Positions 7,897 through 16,712 of a stretch of DNA of 48,853 nucleotides are shown piece by piece; position 1 is the stretch's first letter; the number at the start of each line of letters is the position of its first letter. Made by a program: the position numbers and the translations under genes. The notes under the pieces are model-generated. The model saw nothing but the letters and a program-made list of their open reading frames with translations. It was not told the DNA's origin and did not search any database. The stretch is from Nitrospira sp. (GTDB taxonomy: Bacteria > Nitrospirota > Nitrospiria > Nitrospirales > Nitrospiraceae). The DNA is taken from NCBI GenBank assembly GCA_019636945.1, contig JAHBWO010000010.1:1-48853 (forward strand), written 5' to 3'.

Positions 7897-8619
7897 CTAT
7901 TTGAGGAGCCGCAGTTGCTCTACGATAGACTTACCGAGTGTTTGGATGGCTAGCCTCTTCGCGTCGTGCAATGGGGCATTGTCCTCAAGGAAGGCTGCTG
8001 CCCCTACCGCCTTCGATCGTGTCTCGACTGTCTGGATAGGAGCGTGCCAGTCGGAGTGGATAGCCCAAAGGTCCCCTGTGGCCATCACGAGCGCGTCGCT
8101 TTCGGTGCCGGGAGCGAGATAGGCTCCGAGGAGAGTCGGGTACAACCAAGCCAAGTGGTTGTTGTACCGATCGATGCCGGCGACCCCATCAACGATCAAG
8201 GTCATATCGGCGCCGAACCGAGCCCCCGCCTGCCTGATTTCTTTGATATCGGTACCGCGCAGTCTGACATCCGTGAGTACGAACATGTCCGCAAGGAGCC
8301 GCTCATCTCGCAGCGGTGCGAGCTCGCGGAGGAGCTGATCTCGATCTGCGCTCAGCCACTCAACCTTTCTGATGGATGGTGTGTCGGGAACTTGATGTTT
8401 AACAAAGAAGATCCCGAGGCGAAACGGTGGGGAGGGGCGAGCGCTCCCTGGCAAGACAGGTGGGGTTTCCGAGGCTGAGGGAGAGTCGAGGTGAAGGGCT
8501 TCGCGCATTGCAGCCTGATCGAACCCTCGACTGCCTGCACAGCCAGCCGACCCTGCCACGATCAGCGCGAGGGCAATTCCAAAGGAATACTGGGTTACCG
8601 TCCTACTGAGCCGTCGCAT
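7897..8619 (-). CDS. Putative lipoprotein of the lemA/DUF2207 operon
   Basis: 240 residues from ATG 8619. The longer upstream frame runs into the neighbouring DUF2207 gene and is rejected. The N-terminus is a lipoprotein signal: basic 'MRRLSRTVTQ', a hydrophobic stretch and the lipobox 'AGSAGC'. The mature protein begins with a Pro/Ser-rich linker, then a domain with strand patterns 'FRLGIFFVKH', 'MFVLTDVRLRG' and 'GADMTLIVDGVAGIDRY', resembling uncharacterised envelope-stress lipoproteins. The gene starts 14 bp after the DUF2207 stop, so it is probably the third gene of the lemA operon. Exact function unknown. Confidence 0.72.
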   Translation of the reverse strand: MRRLSRTVTQYSFGIALALIVAGSAGCAGSRGFDQAAMREALHLDSPSASETPPVLPGSARPSPPFRLGIFFVKHQVPDTPSIRKVEWLSADRDQLLRELAPLRDERLLADMFVLTDVRLRGTDIKEIRQAGARFGADMTLIVDGVAGIDRYNNHLAWLYPTLLGAYLAPGTESDALVMATGDLWAIHSDWHAPIQTVETRSKAVGAAAFLEDNAPLHDAKRLAIQTLGKSIVEQLRLLK

Positions 8620-8632
8620 CGCATTCCATCTG

Positions 8633-10405
8633 TTAGAATCCGCTTCCCCCTCCGCCGCCAAAGCCGCCTCCCGACGATCCGCCGGAAGACCTGCCACTGT
8701 TGAAGCCGGATCCTCCGGAGCTTCGTGGTGCAGAGGCCATGACCGCTCCGGTTGCGGTCGACATCTGCGAGAGGTTCTCGACAAATCGGCCAGGCTGAAA
8801 GTCTTTGAGATGTCTTCCTTGATACCAGGTAGGCGGTTGCGTGTAAATGCCCTCAAAAGCGCGGACCCAATTGCGCTCGACGCCCAACGCCATCGCGAAG
8901 GGCAGAAATTTCTCGAACATCTGGGGAGTCTTGATGACTCGTGCAAAACGATCGGACTCAACCCGGGTCAAGAACTCTTCGAAGCCAAGTATCTGCTCCA
9001 ACACCCGCGTGCCACGAATCGTTCTCGCAGGCATCACCCATCCGAATCCCATGATGATCGCGCTGGACAGCAGTCCCCCTGCGAGACCGGTCTGGAGTGC
9101 GAGACCATAGTGTTCCTGTAAGAATGCCGCCCCGGAGAGTGACGCGACCGCCGCAGCGATACCGATGGCCACATAGATGTACCTGACCCGATCCGGCCGA
9201 CTTGCATAGTATCCTCTCTTCATGAGTTGATCGAAGAGCGATGATTTGATCCCATCAAGATAGGTGTAGAAGCGATTCTTCAGATCGGAGAGGGGCACAA
9301 CTGTCATGGTGCCGTTCGAAAAGATTCCGTTTATGATGATCTGTTCATGCGGCTTGAGCTCCGTCCACTCCCCGGCGGACTTCACTTGGTGCAGAGAGAA
9401 CTCTGTACTTGACCACAAACCGAGGAGCTGGGGCTCCTGGCGTTCCTCAATGCGGACAAATCCTCGAACGGCGAGGTCCACCACGGTTGCTGTGATATCG
9501 CGCAGATCCGGCGAGTTGTCAATCAAGGTGCCGAGCTCGGCGGGTGTCAGTTGTGCCGGAGGTTCATAGGCAACCGTGATGGGACGTCGATGTGGATCAC
9601 GGCCTCGCAGATACCACAGGCGCCACATCAGGCCAAAGACACCGATCGGGAGGAGCAACGGCCAGTTGGATCGGAGGAAGTAACCAGATAATTTCAGAGA
9701 ACTTGGCTCGATGACGAGTCCCTTATCCCAGCCGACCACAGCCGTGAGCCCCTCACGAAAGCCGAGTGGCCGTGTCATCTGATAGCGGATTTCAGGGCCG
9801 GTAATACCTATGTCCGCTTGTTGTTCACGTGCTCCGTAGGCCCCACTGAAAGCGAGAGCTTTGACACCCGTCGCTCCGGCAGGAAGGAGAATGCGCGCCC
9901 CCGCTGATTCGATCGGTACGTCCCATTCGTCGCCCGTCACGTTCCAGTACAGTTCGTCGTGTTCTTCGAAGTATTTCAGCCCATTGGTTACCCTGTAGCG
10001 CAAAGTCAGCGTCTTGGTGGTGTCCTGTGCATCCGGCAACCAGACCTTGAAGACTTGATAATGCCGATCGCGTGAACTCTCGTACTTGAGTGGGACCTGG
10101 TGCTCGTCCGTTGCACTGAGGAGATCCAGCCATAGGGTGTAATTGAATCCTTGCGGGGTTCGGTATTCGACTGGAATATCACGTTTCAACCCGTTCCACG
10201 AGCCTGTAAATCGAGGTCGGATCGTTTCGGTGACGATCAGGTCCCCATTCGTAAGGACCTGAATCTCGGCGTGGAACTGCTCGATGACCATCGTCCGGCC
10301 CTGTGCAGAGGGACTGGTGAGCAGGACGACATCAACCACGAGCCACAGGGTAAAGAGCAGCGGAAAATAACTTGATCGGAGGATGGATGGGGTGCGCCTT
10401 GTCAC
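8633..10405 (-). CDS. DUF2207 family membrane protein
   Basis: 590 residues from GTG 10405, just after the LemA stop; a longer frame to 10483 overlaps lemA. A signal/TM segment ('FPLLFTLWLVVDVVLL') precedes the exported beta-rich DUF2207 domain ('EQFHAEIQVLTNGDLIVTET', 'GLKRDIPVEYRTP'). Then come membrane helices (~residue 260 and ~430-490) with a cytoplasmic winged-helix-like part between them ('LTPAELGTLIDNSPDLRDIT'). The C-terminus is the Ser/Gly-rich tail usual for this family. DUF2207 proteins are commonly paired with LemA; their role is not settled. Confidence 0.9.
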   Translation of the reverse strand: MTRRTPSILRSSYFPLLFTLWLVVDVVLLTSPSAQGRTMVIEQFHAEIQVLTNGDLIVTETIRPRFTGSWNGLKRDIPVEYRTPQGFNYTLWLDLLSATDEHQVPLKYESSRDRHYQVFKVWLPDAQDTTKTLTLRYRVTNGLKYFEEHDELYWNVTGDEWDVPIESAGARILLPAGATGVKALAFSGAYGAREQQADIGITGPEIRYQMTRPLGFREGLTAVVGWDKGLVIEPSSLKLSGYFLRSNWPLLLPIGVFGLMWRLWYLRGRDPHRRPITVAYEPPAQLTPAELGTLIDNSPDLRDITATVVDLAVRGFVRIEERQEPQLLGLWSSTEFSLHQVKSAGEWTELKPHEQIIINGIFSNGTMTVVPLSDLKNRFYTYLDGIKSSLFDQLMKRGYYASRPDRVRYIYVAIGIAAAVASLSGAAFLQEHYGLALQTGLAGGLLSSAIIMGFGWVMPARTIRGTRVLEQILGFEEFLTRVESDRFARVIKTPQMFEKFLPFAMALGVERNWVRAFEGIYTQPPTWYQGRHLKDFQPGRFVENLSQMSTATGAVMASAPRSSGGSGFNSGRSSGGSSGGGFGGGGGSGF

Positions 10406-10412
10406 GGGGCAA

Positions 10413-10973
10413 TCAGCGTGTCTGTTCGAAGCTGACTTTCGGCACGCCGCGCTCGACAACATCGACGAGCTCAAAGAATTCACGTGCTTTAAAGCTGAAG
10501 AGATTCGCGATCATGTTGGAGGGGAATTCCTGGATCTTGGTGTTCAGGTCTCGGACGACGGCGTTGTAGTAGCGGCGAGCATTCTGCAGGGCCTCCTCGA
10601 TGTGGCTGAGGGACGCCTGAAGTTGCGTGAAGCTTTCGACCGCGCGTAATTGCGGATAGGCTTCAGCGACGGCAAACAGAGATTTCAAGGATTGCGCCAA
10701 TAGGCCTTCTGCTTCCGCTTTTGCGGAGGGAGTTGTTGCTGACATTGCGCGATTGCGGGCCCCGATTACGGCGTCTAGGGTTTGTTTCTCATGGCCCGCA
10801 TAGCCTTTGACCGTTTCGACCAGATTGGGGATGAGATCATGCCGCCGCTTGAGTTGCACATCGATGTCAGCCCAGGCACTCTCAGACTGGACCTTCAACC
10901 GAACCAGGCTGTTGTAGATGCCGATGACGATCAGCACGCACACTGCCAGGACGATCAATGGAATCCACGTCAT
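10413..10973 (-). CDS. lemA: LemA family protein
   Basis: 186 residues from ATG 10973, with GGAG about 5 nt upstream. One N-terminal membrane helix ('IPLIVLAVCVLIVIGIYNSLV') is followed by the LemA core: 'ESAWADIDVQLKRRHDLIPNL', 'VKGYAGHEKQTLDAV', 'AEAYPQLRA', 'ARRYYNAVVRDLN' and 'NLFSF'. LemA proteins are helical-bundle membrane proteins with an exported domain. They often lie next to DUF2207 proteins, as here. A well-placed sigma70 promoter lies 39 bp upstream of the ATG. Molecular role unsettled. Confidence 0.93.
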   Translation of the reverse strand: MTWIPLIVLAVCVLIVIGIYNSLVRLKVQSESAWADIDVQLKRRHDLIPNLVETVKGYAGHEKQTLDAVIGARNRAMSATTPSAKAEAEGLLAQSLKSLFAVAEAYPQLRAVESFTQLQASLSHIEEALQNARRYYNAVVRDLNTKIQEFPSNMIANLFSFKAREFFELVDVVERGVPKVSFEQTR

Positions 10974-11018
10974 GGGCGCTCCGTTGAACGGGTATTCAGA
11001 AGTCGTGAACTTGTGGGA

Positions 11019-11047
11019 ACTATATCGCTGGGTCGTGGAGCTGTAAA
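11019..11047 (-). promoter_or_regulatory. Sigma70 promoter of the lemA operon
   Basis: Read on the minus strand: TTTACA (11042-11047), a 17-bp spacer, then TATAGT (11019-11024). Both hexamers match the consensus at 5 of 6 positions. The predicted start near 11012 gives a ~39-nt leader that includes the GGAG site of lemA. Confidence 0.7.
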
Positions 11048-11080
11048 GAAAAGCGAGGATAGCCGACACCAGGGGGGGAA

Positions 11081-11539
11081 CTATTCCACGATGGGGAGAA
11101 TGCGATCAGCCACCGCCTGCACGACGGATTCTTCTTCAGTTGTCGTTTTCGGACCTTTGAAGCTTAGAATCGTTCCTCCGTGACTTGGTGCCTGGATCGT
11201 GGCGCTGACCTCAACCCGATCACCGTCTTCGACCTCCGGGTCGCGAACGACTGGCTTGCCGCAGATCCCCAAGACGGCCACTGACAGGGTCGCCTCATCC
11301 TCTTCCAGACGGAACAGGTACGCGCCATAACACGGATCTCCATTCGCCAAGGTATACGGGGCCAGCGGTTGCACATCTCGTACAGTGCCTCGTACGGTCA
11401 CATGCCGAAGATGGTAGATCTTCGGTTCCTCGAGAATCTGTTGGAGGCGGATGGGATCCCCGGCCCAGCCCAGGGTTGAGGACAGGATCGAGGCGGAGAG
11501 CGTAAGGCAATGGAGGCGATGAGTTGCACGACGAATCAT
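11081..11539 (-). CDS. Exported small protein, OB-fold-like
   Basis: 152 residues. The N-terminus is a signal peptide ('LHCLTLSASILSSTLGWAG'). The mature domain reads 'QQILEEPKIYHLRHVTVRGT' ... 'CYGAYLFRLEEDEATLSVAV' ... 'VEDGDRVEVSATIQAP', a strand pattern like small OB-fold proteins of the periplasm. Three cysteines are present. It lies 108 bp upstream of lemA on the same strand, but the good promoter between them suggests separate control. Specific function not recognised. Confidence 0.7.
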   Translation of the reverse strand: MIRRATHRLHCLTLSASILSSTLGWAGDPIRLQQILEEPKIYHLRHVTVRGTVRDVQPLAPYTLANGDPCYGAYLFRLEEDEATLSVAVLGICGKPVVRDPEVEDGDRVEVSATIQAPSHGGTILSFKGPKTTTEEESVVQAVADRILPIVE

Positions 11540-11603
11540 GGGTGGAAACTGCTTGGACTAGGCGCCAGTTTAACATGTTCTTCATAGGAAACCCGCAGCC
11601 GCT

Positions 11604-11632
11604 TTGTCTTAGACACCTCGCATCGTTATAAT
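11604..11632 (+). promoter_or_regulatory. Sigma70 promoter of the M20 peptidase gene
   Basis: TTGTCT (11604-11609), a 17-bp spacer, and a perfect TATAAT (11627-11632). The expected start near 11639 precedes the GGAGG ribosome site at 11651-11655 and the ATG at 11665. Confidence 0.7.
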
Positions 11633-11664
11633 TCAGCCTCGTTGAGTCAAGGAGGATGACGAGT

Positions 11665-13038
11665 ATGGGAGATGAGCAACGACTCGGGGCCTTTATCGCG
11701 GAGACACGGCCTCAGTTTGAGGATCTCTTGGGCCAAATGGTGGAAGTGCCGTCGATCAGTATGGATTCGTCTCGTGCGGGAGATATGCGGCGTATGGCCG
11801 AGCTTGCGAAGCAGTATCTCTTCGATTTAGGGGCTGATCCACACGTCGTCGAGACCGGGGGAGCCCCTATTGTTTCGGGAGGCTGGACGACGGGGGCTGA
11901 GTACCCCACCGTCACGATCTACAATCACCTGGATGTGCAGCCCGCGCAAGAGCCTGAGTGGAAACAGGCTCCATTCGCGTTTCGGAACGATCGCGGGAGC
12001 TACCATGGCCGAGGGGCGACCGATGACAAGGGACCGGCCCTTACGGCCCTGTTCGGTGCAAAATATGCGATTGAGCAAGGGGTGCCGATTAATATTCGGT
12101 TCTTATGGGAGCTTGAAGAAGAGATCGGCAGCCCGCATTTTCGGGCAGGGCTTAAGGATCGTGTAGCGATCCCGAAACCGGACTCCGTTATCGTGTCGGA
12201 TACGATCTGGATCGCCAAGGGGCGGCCTGCGGTTCCCTATGGTCTCCGTGGTCTGCTGGGGGCACGTCTGGTCTTACGCACCGGGGAGAAAGATGCGCAT
12301 TCCGGTGTCACAGGGGGGGCGGCCCGTAATCCCCTGGCCGAGTTGATGGAGGTGGCCACCTCGTGTGTCGATGCGCGAACCGGGAGAGTGAAGATTCCCG
12401 GCTTCTATGATGATGTAGTGGAACCCACGAAGGCCGAGATCAAGAGTTTCTTGAAGTCCGGTTTCCAGGTGAAGGGTTTCAAGGAGGCCTATGGGTTTCG
12501 GTCGCTACGGGTTCAGGATCCTGCCGAGGTCCTGCGGCGGATTTGGGCCTCGCCGACGTTCGAAATTCATGGTCTCAGCGGCGGCTACCATGGACAGGGT
12601 GTGAAGACCGTCGTGCCTGGCCATGCCGAACTTAAGATAAGCATGCGTCTGGTCCCCAACCAAGTCCCTGAACGGGTGTTTACCCTCTTCAAGAAACATG
12701 TCGCCAAGATCAATCCAACTATTAATGTAGAGCGAGAGGGGATGCTCCATCCATTTAAGGGGAGCTTTACCGGGCCTTATGTGGATTGTGTGAAGCGGGC
12801 TGTGAAAGCGGGATTCGGAAAAGAACCGGCCTTCGTACGAGAGGGAGGATCAATTGGAGCGGTCGTCACGATGCAGAATATGTGGAAGGTTCCAATTTTA
12901 TTCATGGGGTTAAGTTTGCCGGAACATGGCTATCATGCGCCCAATGAATATTTCGATTGGGGACAAGCTTCCGGTGGAATGAAGGCATTTGCCTGTTACT
13001 TTGAAGAGTTAGCACGAATGGGAAAGGGTGAGCGGTAG
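11665..13038 (+). CDS. M20 family metallopeptidase (dipeptidase-like)
   Basis: 457 residues from ATG 11665, which has GGAGG 9 nt upstream; an ATG at 11656 directly abuts that site and is less likely. The dinuclear zinc site of M20 enzymes is complete: His/Asp in 'IYNHLDVQPA', Asp in 'GRGATDDKGPALTAL', Glu-Glu in 'WELEEEIGSPHF', a later acidic ligand and the last His in 'LPEHGYHAPNEYFD'. The dimerisation-domain motif is 'DAHSGVTGGAARNPL'. Family members are cytosolic di- or aminopeptidases or acyl-amino acid hydrolases; the substrate cannot be assigned. Confidence 0.92.
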   Translation: MGDEQRLGAFIAETRPQFEDLLGQMVEVPSISMDSSRAGDMRRMAELAKQYLFDLGADPHVVETGGAPIVSGGWTTGAEYPTVTIYNHLDVQPAQEPEWKQAPFAFRNDRGSYHGRGATDDKGPALTALFGAKYAIEQGVPINIRFLWELEEEIGSPHFRAGLKDRVAIPKPDSVIVSDTIWIAKGRPAVPYGLRGLLGARLVLRTGEKDAHSGVTGGAARNPLAELMEVATSCVDARTGRVKIPGFYDDVVEPTKAEIKSFLKSGFQVKGFKEAYGFRSLRVQDPAEVLRRIWASPTFEIHGLSGGYHGQGVKTVVPGHAELKISMRLVPNQVPERVFTLFKKHVAKINPTINVEREGMLHPFKGSFTGPYVDCVKRAVKAGFGKEPAFVREGGSIGAVVTMQNMWKVPILFMGLSLPEHGYHAPNEYFDWGQASGGMKAFACYFEELARMGKGER

Positions 13039-13355
13039 AATGTAGCTCTAATTGTATAGCTCGATTAGGAGACCCACAAGGGTCAGTTTTGAACAGAGTT
13101 TCACAAAAATTGGTTGACTGTGTTGTTTCTTCTGCAGTGATAGGATGAAATTTCCCAACTCTTAACGATTCTGATCCCACAAGTCATTGAAAGTACGCGC
13201 TGGGAAAAGCCTGCCGCTTCAATCATAGGGCATAGAAGTTGCTCATTTGTTCAATAGTGAGATGGGCATATAGTTTTCCATGGGTTTCGCGTCTCGATAC
13301 TTGTTCTCCCATCACGGTTGAATGTGCAAGGATTGGTTAGGTATCCTGGCGGCCT
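13039..13355. other. Gap between the M20 and cutA genes
   Basis: 317 bp without a supported gene. A TTGACT at 13114-13119 looks like a -35 box, but the nearest -10-like hexamers (TGATAG at 18 bp, TAGGAT at 21 bp) are poor. No clear hairpin or repeat was found. Confidence 0.4.
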
Positions 13356-13688
13356 ATGGGTGGCGAATTGGGTCAGAGGGTTGTCGTCGTCATGGTGAGC
13401 GTGGCGAACCAAGAGGAAGCAGGAAAAATCGCCGACCTGGTGGTAAGATCTCGCCTTGCGGCTTGTGTCTCAACTATTCCCACAGTCCAGTCGACCTACC
13501 GGTGGGAAGGAAAGATTGTAAACGATCAGGAGTCGCTTATCTTCATCAAAACAACATCCGATAAAGTCTTGCCCCTTCAAGAGGCAATTTTAACAGTTCA
13601 CACTTATAAGGTGCCTGAAATCATAGCAATTTCTGTTACACAGGGATTTCAGCCGTATCTGGACTGGGTTCGGAGCGAGGTCTCCTAA
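13356..13688 (+). CDS. cutA: CutA1 divalent-cation tolerance protein
   Basis: 110 residues. Characteristic CutA segments are present: 'VVVVMVSVANQEEAGKIADL', 'RLAACVSTIP', 'STYRWEGKI', 'ESLIFIKTT' and 'HTYKVPEIIAI', ending 'YLDWV'. CutA1 is a trimeric, ferredoxin-like cytosolic protein first linked to copper tolerance; its wider role is unclear. The start at 13356 is kept because the first strand would be lost from the internal ATG at 13392. No strong ribosome site is visible. Confidence 0.93.
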   Translation: MGGELGQRVVVVMVSVANQEEAGKIADLVVRSRLAACVSTIPTVQSTYRWEGKIVNDQESLIFIKTTSDKVLPLQEAILTVHTYKVPEIIAISVTQGFQPYLDWVRSEVS

Positions 13689-13820
13689 GCTCATGGGGCT
13701 GACATGACTTCAGGGGCATACCGGTTTTTAGGGGGGTTGACCGGGAGGAAGAGAAGTCGGTAACGTGGCGGTCTCCACCGGGTGAACCTACCGGGATCAA
13801 TTGGCAGGGGGGCGATGACT

Positions 13821-14846
13821 ATGGCTCAGACAACGAATCAAGACGGCGGGACTTATACGGTTGTCGTCTTTCGAGGGTCGACGGCAAAACCGTTGCGCTT
13901 CAGTTTTTCGAAAAAGCTTCTCCGGACGCTGCTGACCTCTGTTGGTCTCCTTGTTATTGCCGATCTGCTCGTCGTTTCTCACTATGTTGTCAGAACGGGA
14001 GAGGTATGGGAACTGTCTGCGTTTCGCAGTGAGGCAATGAGTGCGCGTGAGCAGACTGCGGCATTTACGACAGCCATCGATGATCTCAAGAAGCGAATTG
14101 GGGCCATGAACGAGGTCAATCAACGACTTCGAGTCATGCTGGGGATCGAGGTTCCAAAGTCAGGCGATATGGTGAATGGCCGAGGCGGTGAGGACGTTCC
14201 CCTTCTTGAAGGTGGAGCGATGCCAAGCCTCAATGGGAATACGAATCCGGGTTCGGCGAGTTCTGCAAGTTCAAAGGATGGAGGGGAAAAGTCCAACCAG
14301 GAGTCTGCCGTGGGTGTTGACCAGTCCAAGAACCATCTTGAGGCGGTGGCTGCTGTGAAGGATGGTCTGGAGTGGCTCTCGAAGGCGACCACGGCCCAAG
14401 AACGCATCTTGTCGGAGTTATCGGAGGCTGCGGAGCAACGTTCCTCTCGATGGGCTTCAACACCTTCTATTTGGCCGGTAAAGGGATGGGTGACATCAGG
14501 GTTTGGTCCTCGTGTTTCTCCTTTCACTGAGAAGCCAGCGTGGCATGATGGGTTGGATATTGGGGCGGCTCCCAATACTCCGGTTCGTGCGCCGGCACAA
14601 GGCCGGGTGACCTCTATCGGCTATGATCCGAAACTGGGGAACATGGTCCGCGTCGACCATGGATTCGGGGTTGAAACGCTCTACGGGCATTTGGCCAAGT
14701 CTTTGGTGAAAGAAGGTCAGCGAGTCGATCGAGGCGATGTCATTGCGCTGGTCGGCAGTTCAGGTCTGTCGACTGGCCCGCACCTGCACTATATGGTGAA
14801 GCTGAACGGCCAGGCACTTGATCCAACCAAGTACATCCTCGAGTAA
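13821..14846 (+). CDS. M23 (LytM) family peptidoglycan endopeptidase, membrane-anchored
   Basis: 341 residues from ATG 13821, with AGGGGGG 8 nt upstream; GTG 13782 and ATG 13815 are alternatives. A short basic N-terminus leads to one membrane helix ('LLTSVGLLVIADLLVVSHYVV'), a predicted coiled coil ('AFTTAIDDLKKRIGAMNEV'), a Ser/Gly-rich linker and a C-terminal LytM domain. The zinc site is intact: 'WHDGLDIGA' supplies HxxxD and 'GPHLHY' supplies HxH. It resembles the cell-separation and EnvC/NlpD-like M23 group and should act on peptide cross-links in the periplasm. It may be an active hydrolase or an activator; the intact site favours activity. Confidence 0.9.
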   Translation: MAQTTNQDGGTYTVVVFRGSTAKPLRFSFSKKLLRTLLTSVGLLVIADLLVVSHYVVRTGEVWELSAFRSEAMSAREQTAAFTTAIDDLKKRIGAMNEVNQRLRVMLGIEVPKSGDMVNGRGGEDVPLLEGGAMPSLNGNTNPGSASSASSKDGGEKSNQESAVGVDQSKNHLEAVAAVKDGLEWLSKATTAQERILSELSEAAEQRSSRWASTPSIWPVKGWVTSGFGPRVSPFTEKPAWHDGLDIGAAPNTPVRAPAQGRVTSIGYDPKLGNMVRVDHGFGVETLYGHLAKSLVKEGQRVDRGDVIALVGSSGLSTGPHLHYMVKLNGQALDPTKYILE

Positions 14847-14859
14847 GTAGCATAGGAGT

Positions 14860-14879
14860 GAAGGCTCACGAAGCCCTTC
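14860..14879 (+). terminator. Weak hairpin after the M23 gene
   Basis: GAAGGCT (14860-14866) can pair with AGCCCTTC (14872-14879), allowing one bulged base, with a 5-nt loop. Only a distant T-rich stretch follows. It is a possible transcript end. Confidence 0.25.
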
Positions 14880-14947
14880 CCATTCCTGTATCGGTCTCCT
14901 GCTTTTCCCCTCGTAACAAAGACAGTCTGGCCTGCTCCTCTTTTTTA

Positions 14948-14984
14948 TAACTCAACGAAATAACTCAACGGACAGTGGTATACT
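14948..14984 (+). promoter_or_regulatory. Promoter region of fhs with a direct repeat
   Basis: TATACT (14979-14984) is a good -10 hexamer. Immediately upstream the 10-mer TAACTCAACG occurs twice (14948-14957 and 14961-14970), one 13-bp period apart, where a -35 would be expected. No good -35 hexamer is present, so an activator or repressor binding the repeats is a reasonable inference. Confidence 0.45.
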
Positions 14985-14998
14985 CCGGCCCTGTGTGA

Positions 14999-16708
14999 TT
15001 GAGCTCAAGCCATAATGAGTGTCTCTTGACCGACCTAGAAATCGCGCAATCCGTCACCTCTCGCCCCATTCTCGATATCGGGGCTCAACTCGGGATCCGT
15101 GCCGAAGAGCTGACCTGTTATGGACGGGATAAAGCAAAGGTCTCGCCGGAGATTTTGGCCCGTCTTAACACTACCTCCAAGGGACATTATGTCCTTGTCA
15201 CCGCGATCAACCCTACGCCTCTTGGCGAGGGAAAAACGACGACGTCGATTGGTCTGGCTATGGGGCTCACCCGGCTCGGGCATCGTACCGCTCTTACGCT
15301 GCGCCAGCCGTCGCTCGGCCCGGTATTCGGAGTGAAGGGCGGTGGTACCGGTGGCGGGCATGCCCAAGTCATTCCGATGGAGGAAATCAACCTTCACCTG
15401 ACCGGAGACGCCCATGCGGTGGCTGCCAGTCATAATCTGCTCTCTGCATTCGTGGACAATCATCTGTTTCATGGAAATCGGCTCTTGATTGATCCACAAA
15501 AGATCACTTGGCCGAGAACGCTGAATGTCAACGATCGGGCACTTCGAGAGATCGTATTAGGAGAGGGGACAGGTAGCCGAGCAGGCCAATTTGTCATTAC
15601 CGAGGCATCTGAGATCATGGCGGTCTTGGCCCTTGCAAAGGATCGGCGAGATCTTCGGGAGCGTCTTAGTCGCATCGTCGTCGGATTGACGACGTCTGGA
15701 AAGCCGGTCAGAGCTGAGGAGCTCGGGTGTGTAGGGGCGATGGAGGTCCTGCTGAAGGATGCGTTGAAGCCCAATTTGGTTCAAACCTTGGAAGGGACTC
15801 CTGCGTTTGTGCATACAGGACCATTCGGGAATATTGCCCACGGTAATTGCTCGATCATCTCTGACGCGATTGCGTTGCGATGTGCCGAGTTTATTGTCAC
15901 GGAGGCAGGGTTCGGGAGTGATCTTGGGGCGGAGAAGTTTTTTAACATCAAGTGCCGGGTTTCGGGGAATTCACCAGCAGTGGCGGTGGTCGTTGCGACC
16001 CTGCGGGCATTGAAACTTCATGGCGGAGGAGGTGTGGCAAAAGCAGGTGTGCCATTGCCCACAAGCCTCACGGGGCCGAACCAGGAAGCCTTATCAAAAG
16101 GCATCGCCAATTTGGAGCAACATGTGGCCAATGTGCGGGCACATGGGGTCCCAGTGGTTGTCGCGGTGAATGCCTTCAAAGACGATCCACAGGATGAATT
16201 GGACTGGGTGCGTGAGCAATCGATGAAGATGGGAGCCATGGATGCCGCCGTCTCAACTCATTGGACGGATGGAGGCAAGGGGGCCGAGCAGCTTGCAGTC
16301 GCTGTGGCGAAAGCAGTCCAAGGGCCAGGGCAGTTCAGGCATCTCTATGACGTGTCCTTGCCGATCAAGAAAAAGATCGAAACCATTGCCACGACCATGT
16401 ACGGAGCGGACGGGGTTCAATTCGAGCCGGAGGCTGAACGTCAAATAGATACGGCTGAAACGTTAGGGTATGGGAACTTGCCGGTCTGTATGGCCAAGAC
16501 CCCTCTCTCACTTTCACACGACTCGACACTCAAGGGGAGACCGAAAGGGTTTATCGTTCCGATCAAAGAGCTCCGAATCCTGGCCGGGGCCGGATTTGTA
16601 ACAGCCGTCTGTTCAGGGATTCAGTTGATGCCAGGGTTACCGAAGAAACCGGCCGGTGAGCGGATCAGCCTGGATGCGAACAGTGGAAAAATTGTAGGAC
16701 TTTCGTAG
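14999..16708 (+). CDS. fhs: Formate-tetrahydrofolate ligase
   Basis: 569 residues from TTG 14999, or 560 if TTG 15026 is used; the latter gives MTDLEIAQSV, closer to the usual family start, and neither has a strong ribosome site. The enzyme makes 10-formyl-THF from formate, ATP and THF, feeding C1 units to purine and fMet synthesis. The ATP-binding P-loop is 'TPLGEGKTTTSIGLAMGL' and the family block 'RQPSLGPVFGVKGGGTGGG' is intact, as are 'DRALREIVLG' and 'CSGIQLMPGLP' near the end. Length is normal. It converges on hflC with a 4-bp gap. Confidence 0.97.
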   Translation: MSSSHNECLLTDLEIAQSVTSRPILDIGAQLGIRAEELTCYGRDKAKVSPEILARLNTTSKGHYVLVTAINPTPLGEGKTTTSIGLAMGLTRLGHRTALTLRQPSLGPVFGVKGGGTGGGHAQVIPMEEINLHLTGDAHAVAASHNLLSAFVDNHLFHGNRLLIDPQKITWPRTLNVNDRALREIVLGEGTGSRAGQFVITEASEIMAVLALAKDRRDLRERLSRIVVGLTTSGKPVRAEELGCVGAMEVLLKDALKPNLVQTLEGTPAFVHTGPFGNIAHGNCSIISDAIALRCAEFIVTEAGFGSDLGAEKFFNIKCRVSGNSPAVAVVVATLRALKLHGGGGVAKAGVPLPTSLTGPNQEALSKGIANLEQHVANVRAHGVPVVVAVNAFKDDPQDELDWVREQSMKMGAMDAAVSTHWTDGGKGAEQLAVAVAKAVQGPGQFRHLYDVSLPIKKKIETIATTMYGADGVQFEPEAERQIDTAETLGYGNLPVCMAKTPLSLSHDSTLKGRPKGFIVPIKELRILAGAGFVTAVCSGIQLMPGLPKKPAGERISLDANSGKIVGLS

Positions 16709-16712
16709 CAAC

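Noticed and set aside
8427..8609. Plus-strand frames opposite the lipoprotein gene
   Set aside because: Antisense to a frame with a clear lipobox; no ribosome site.
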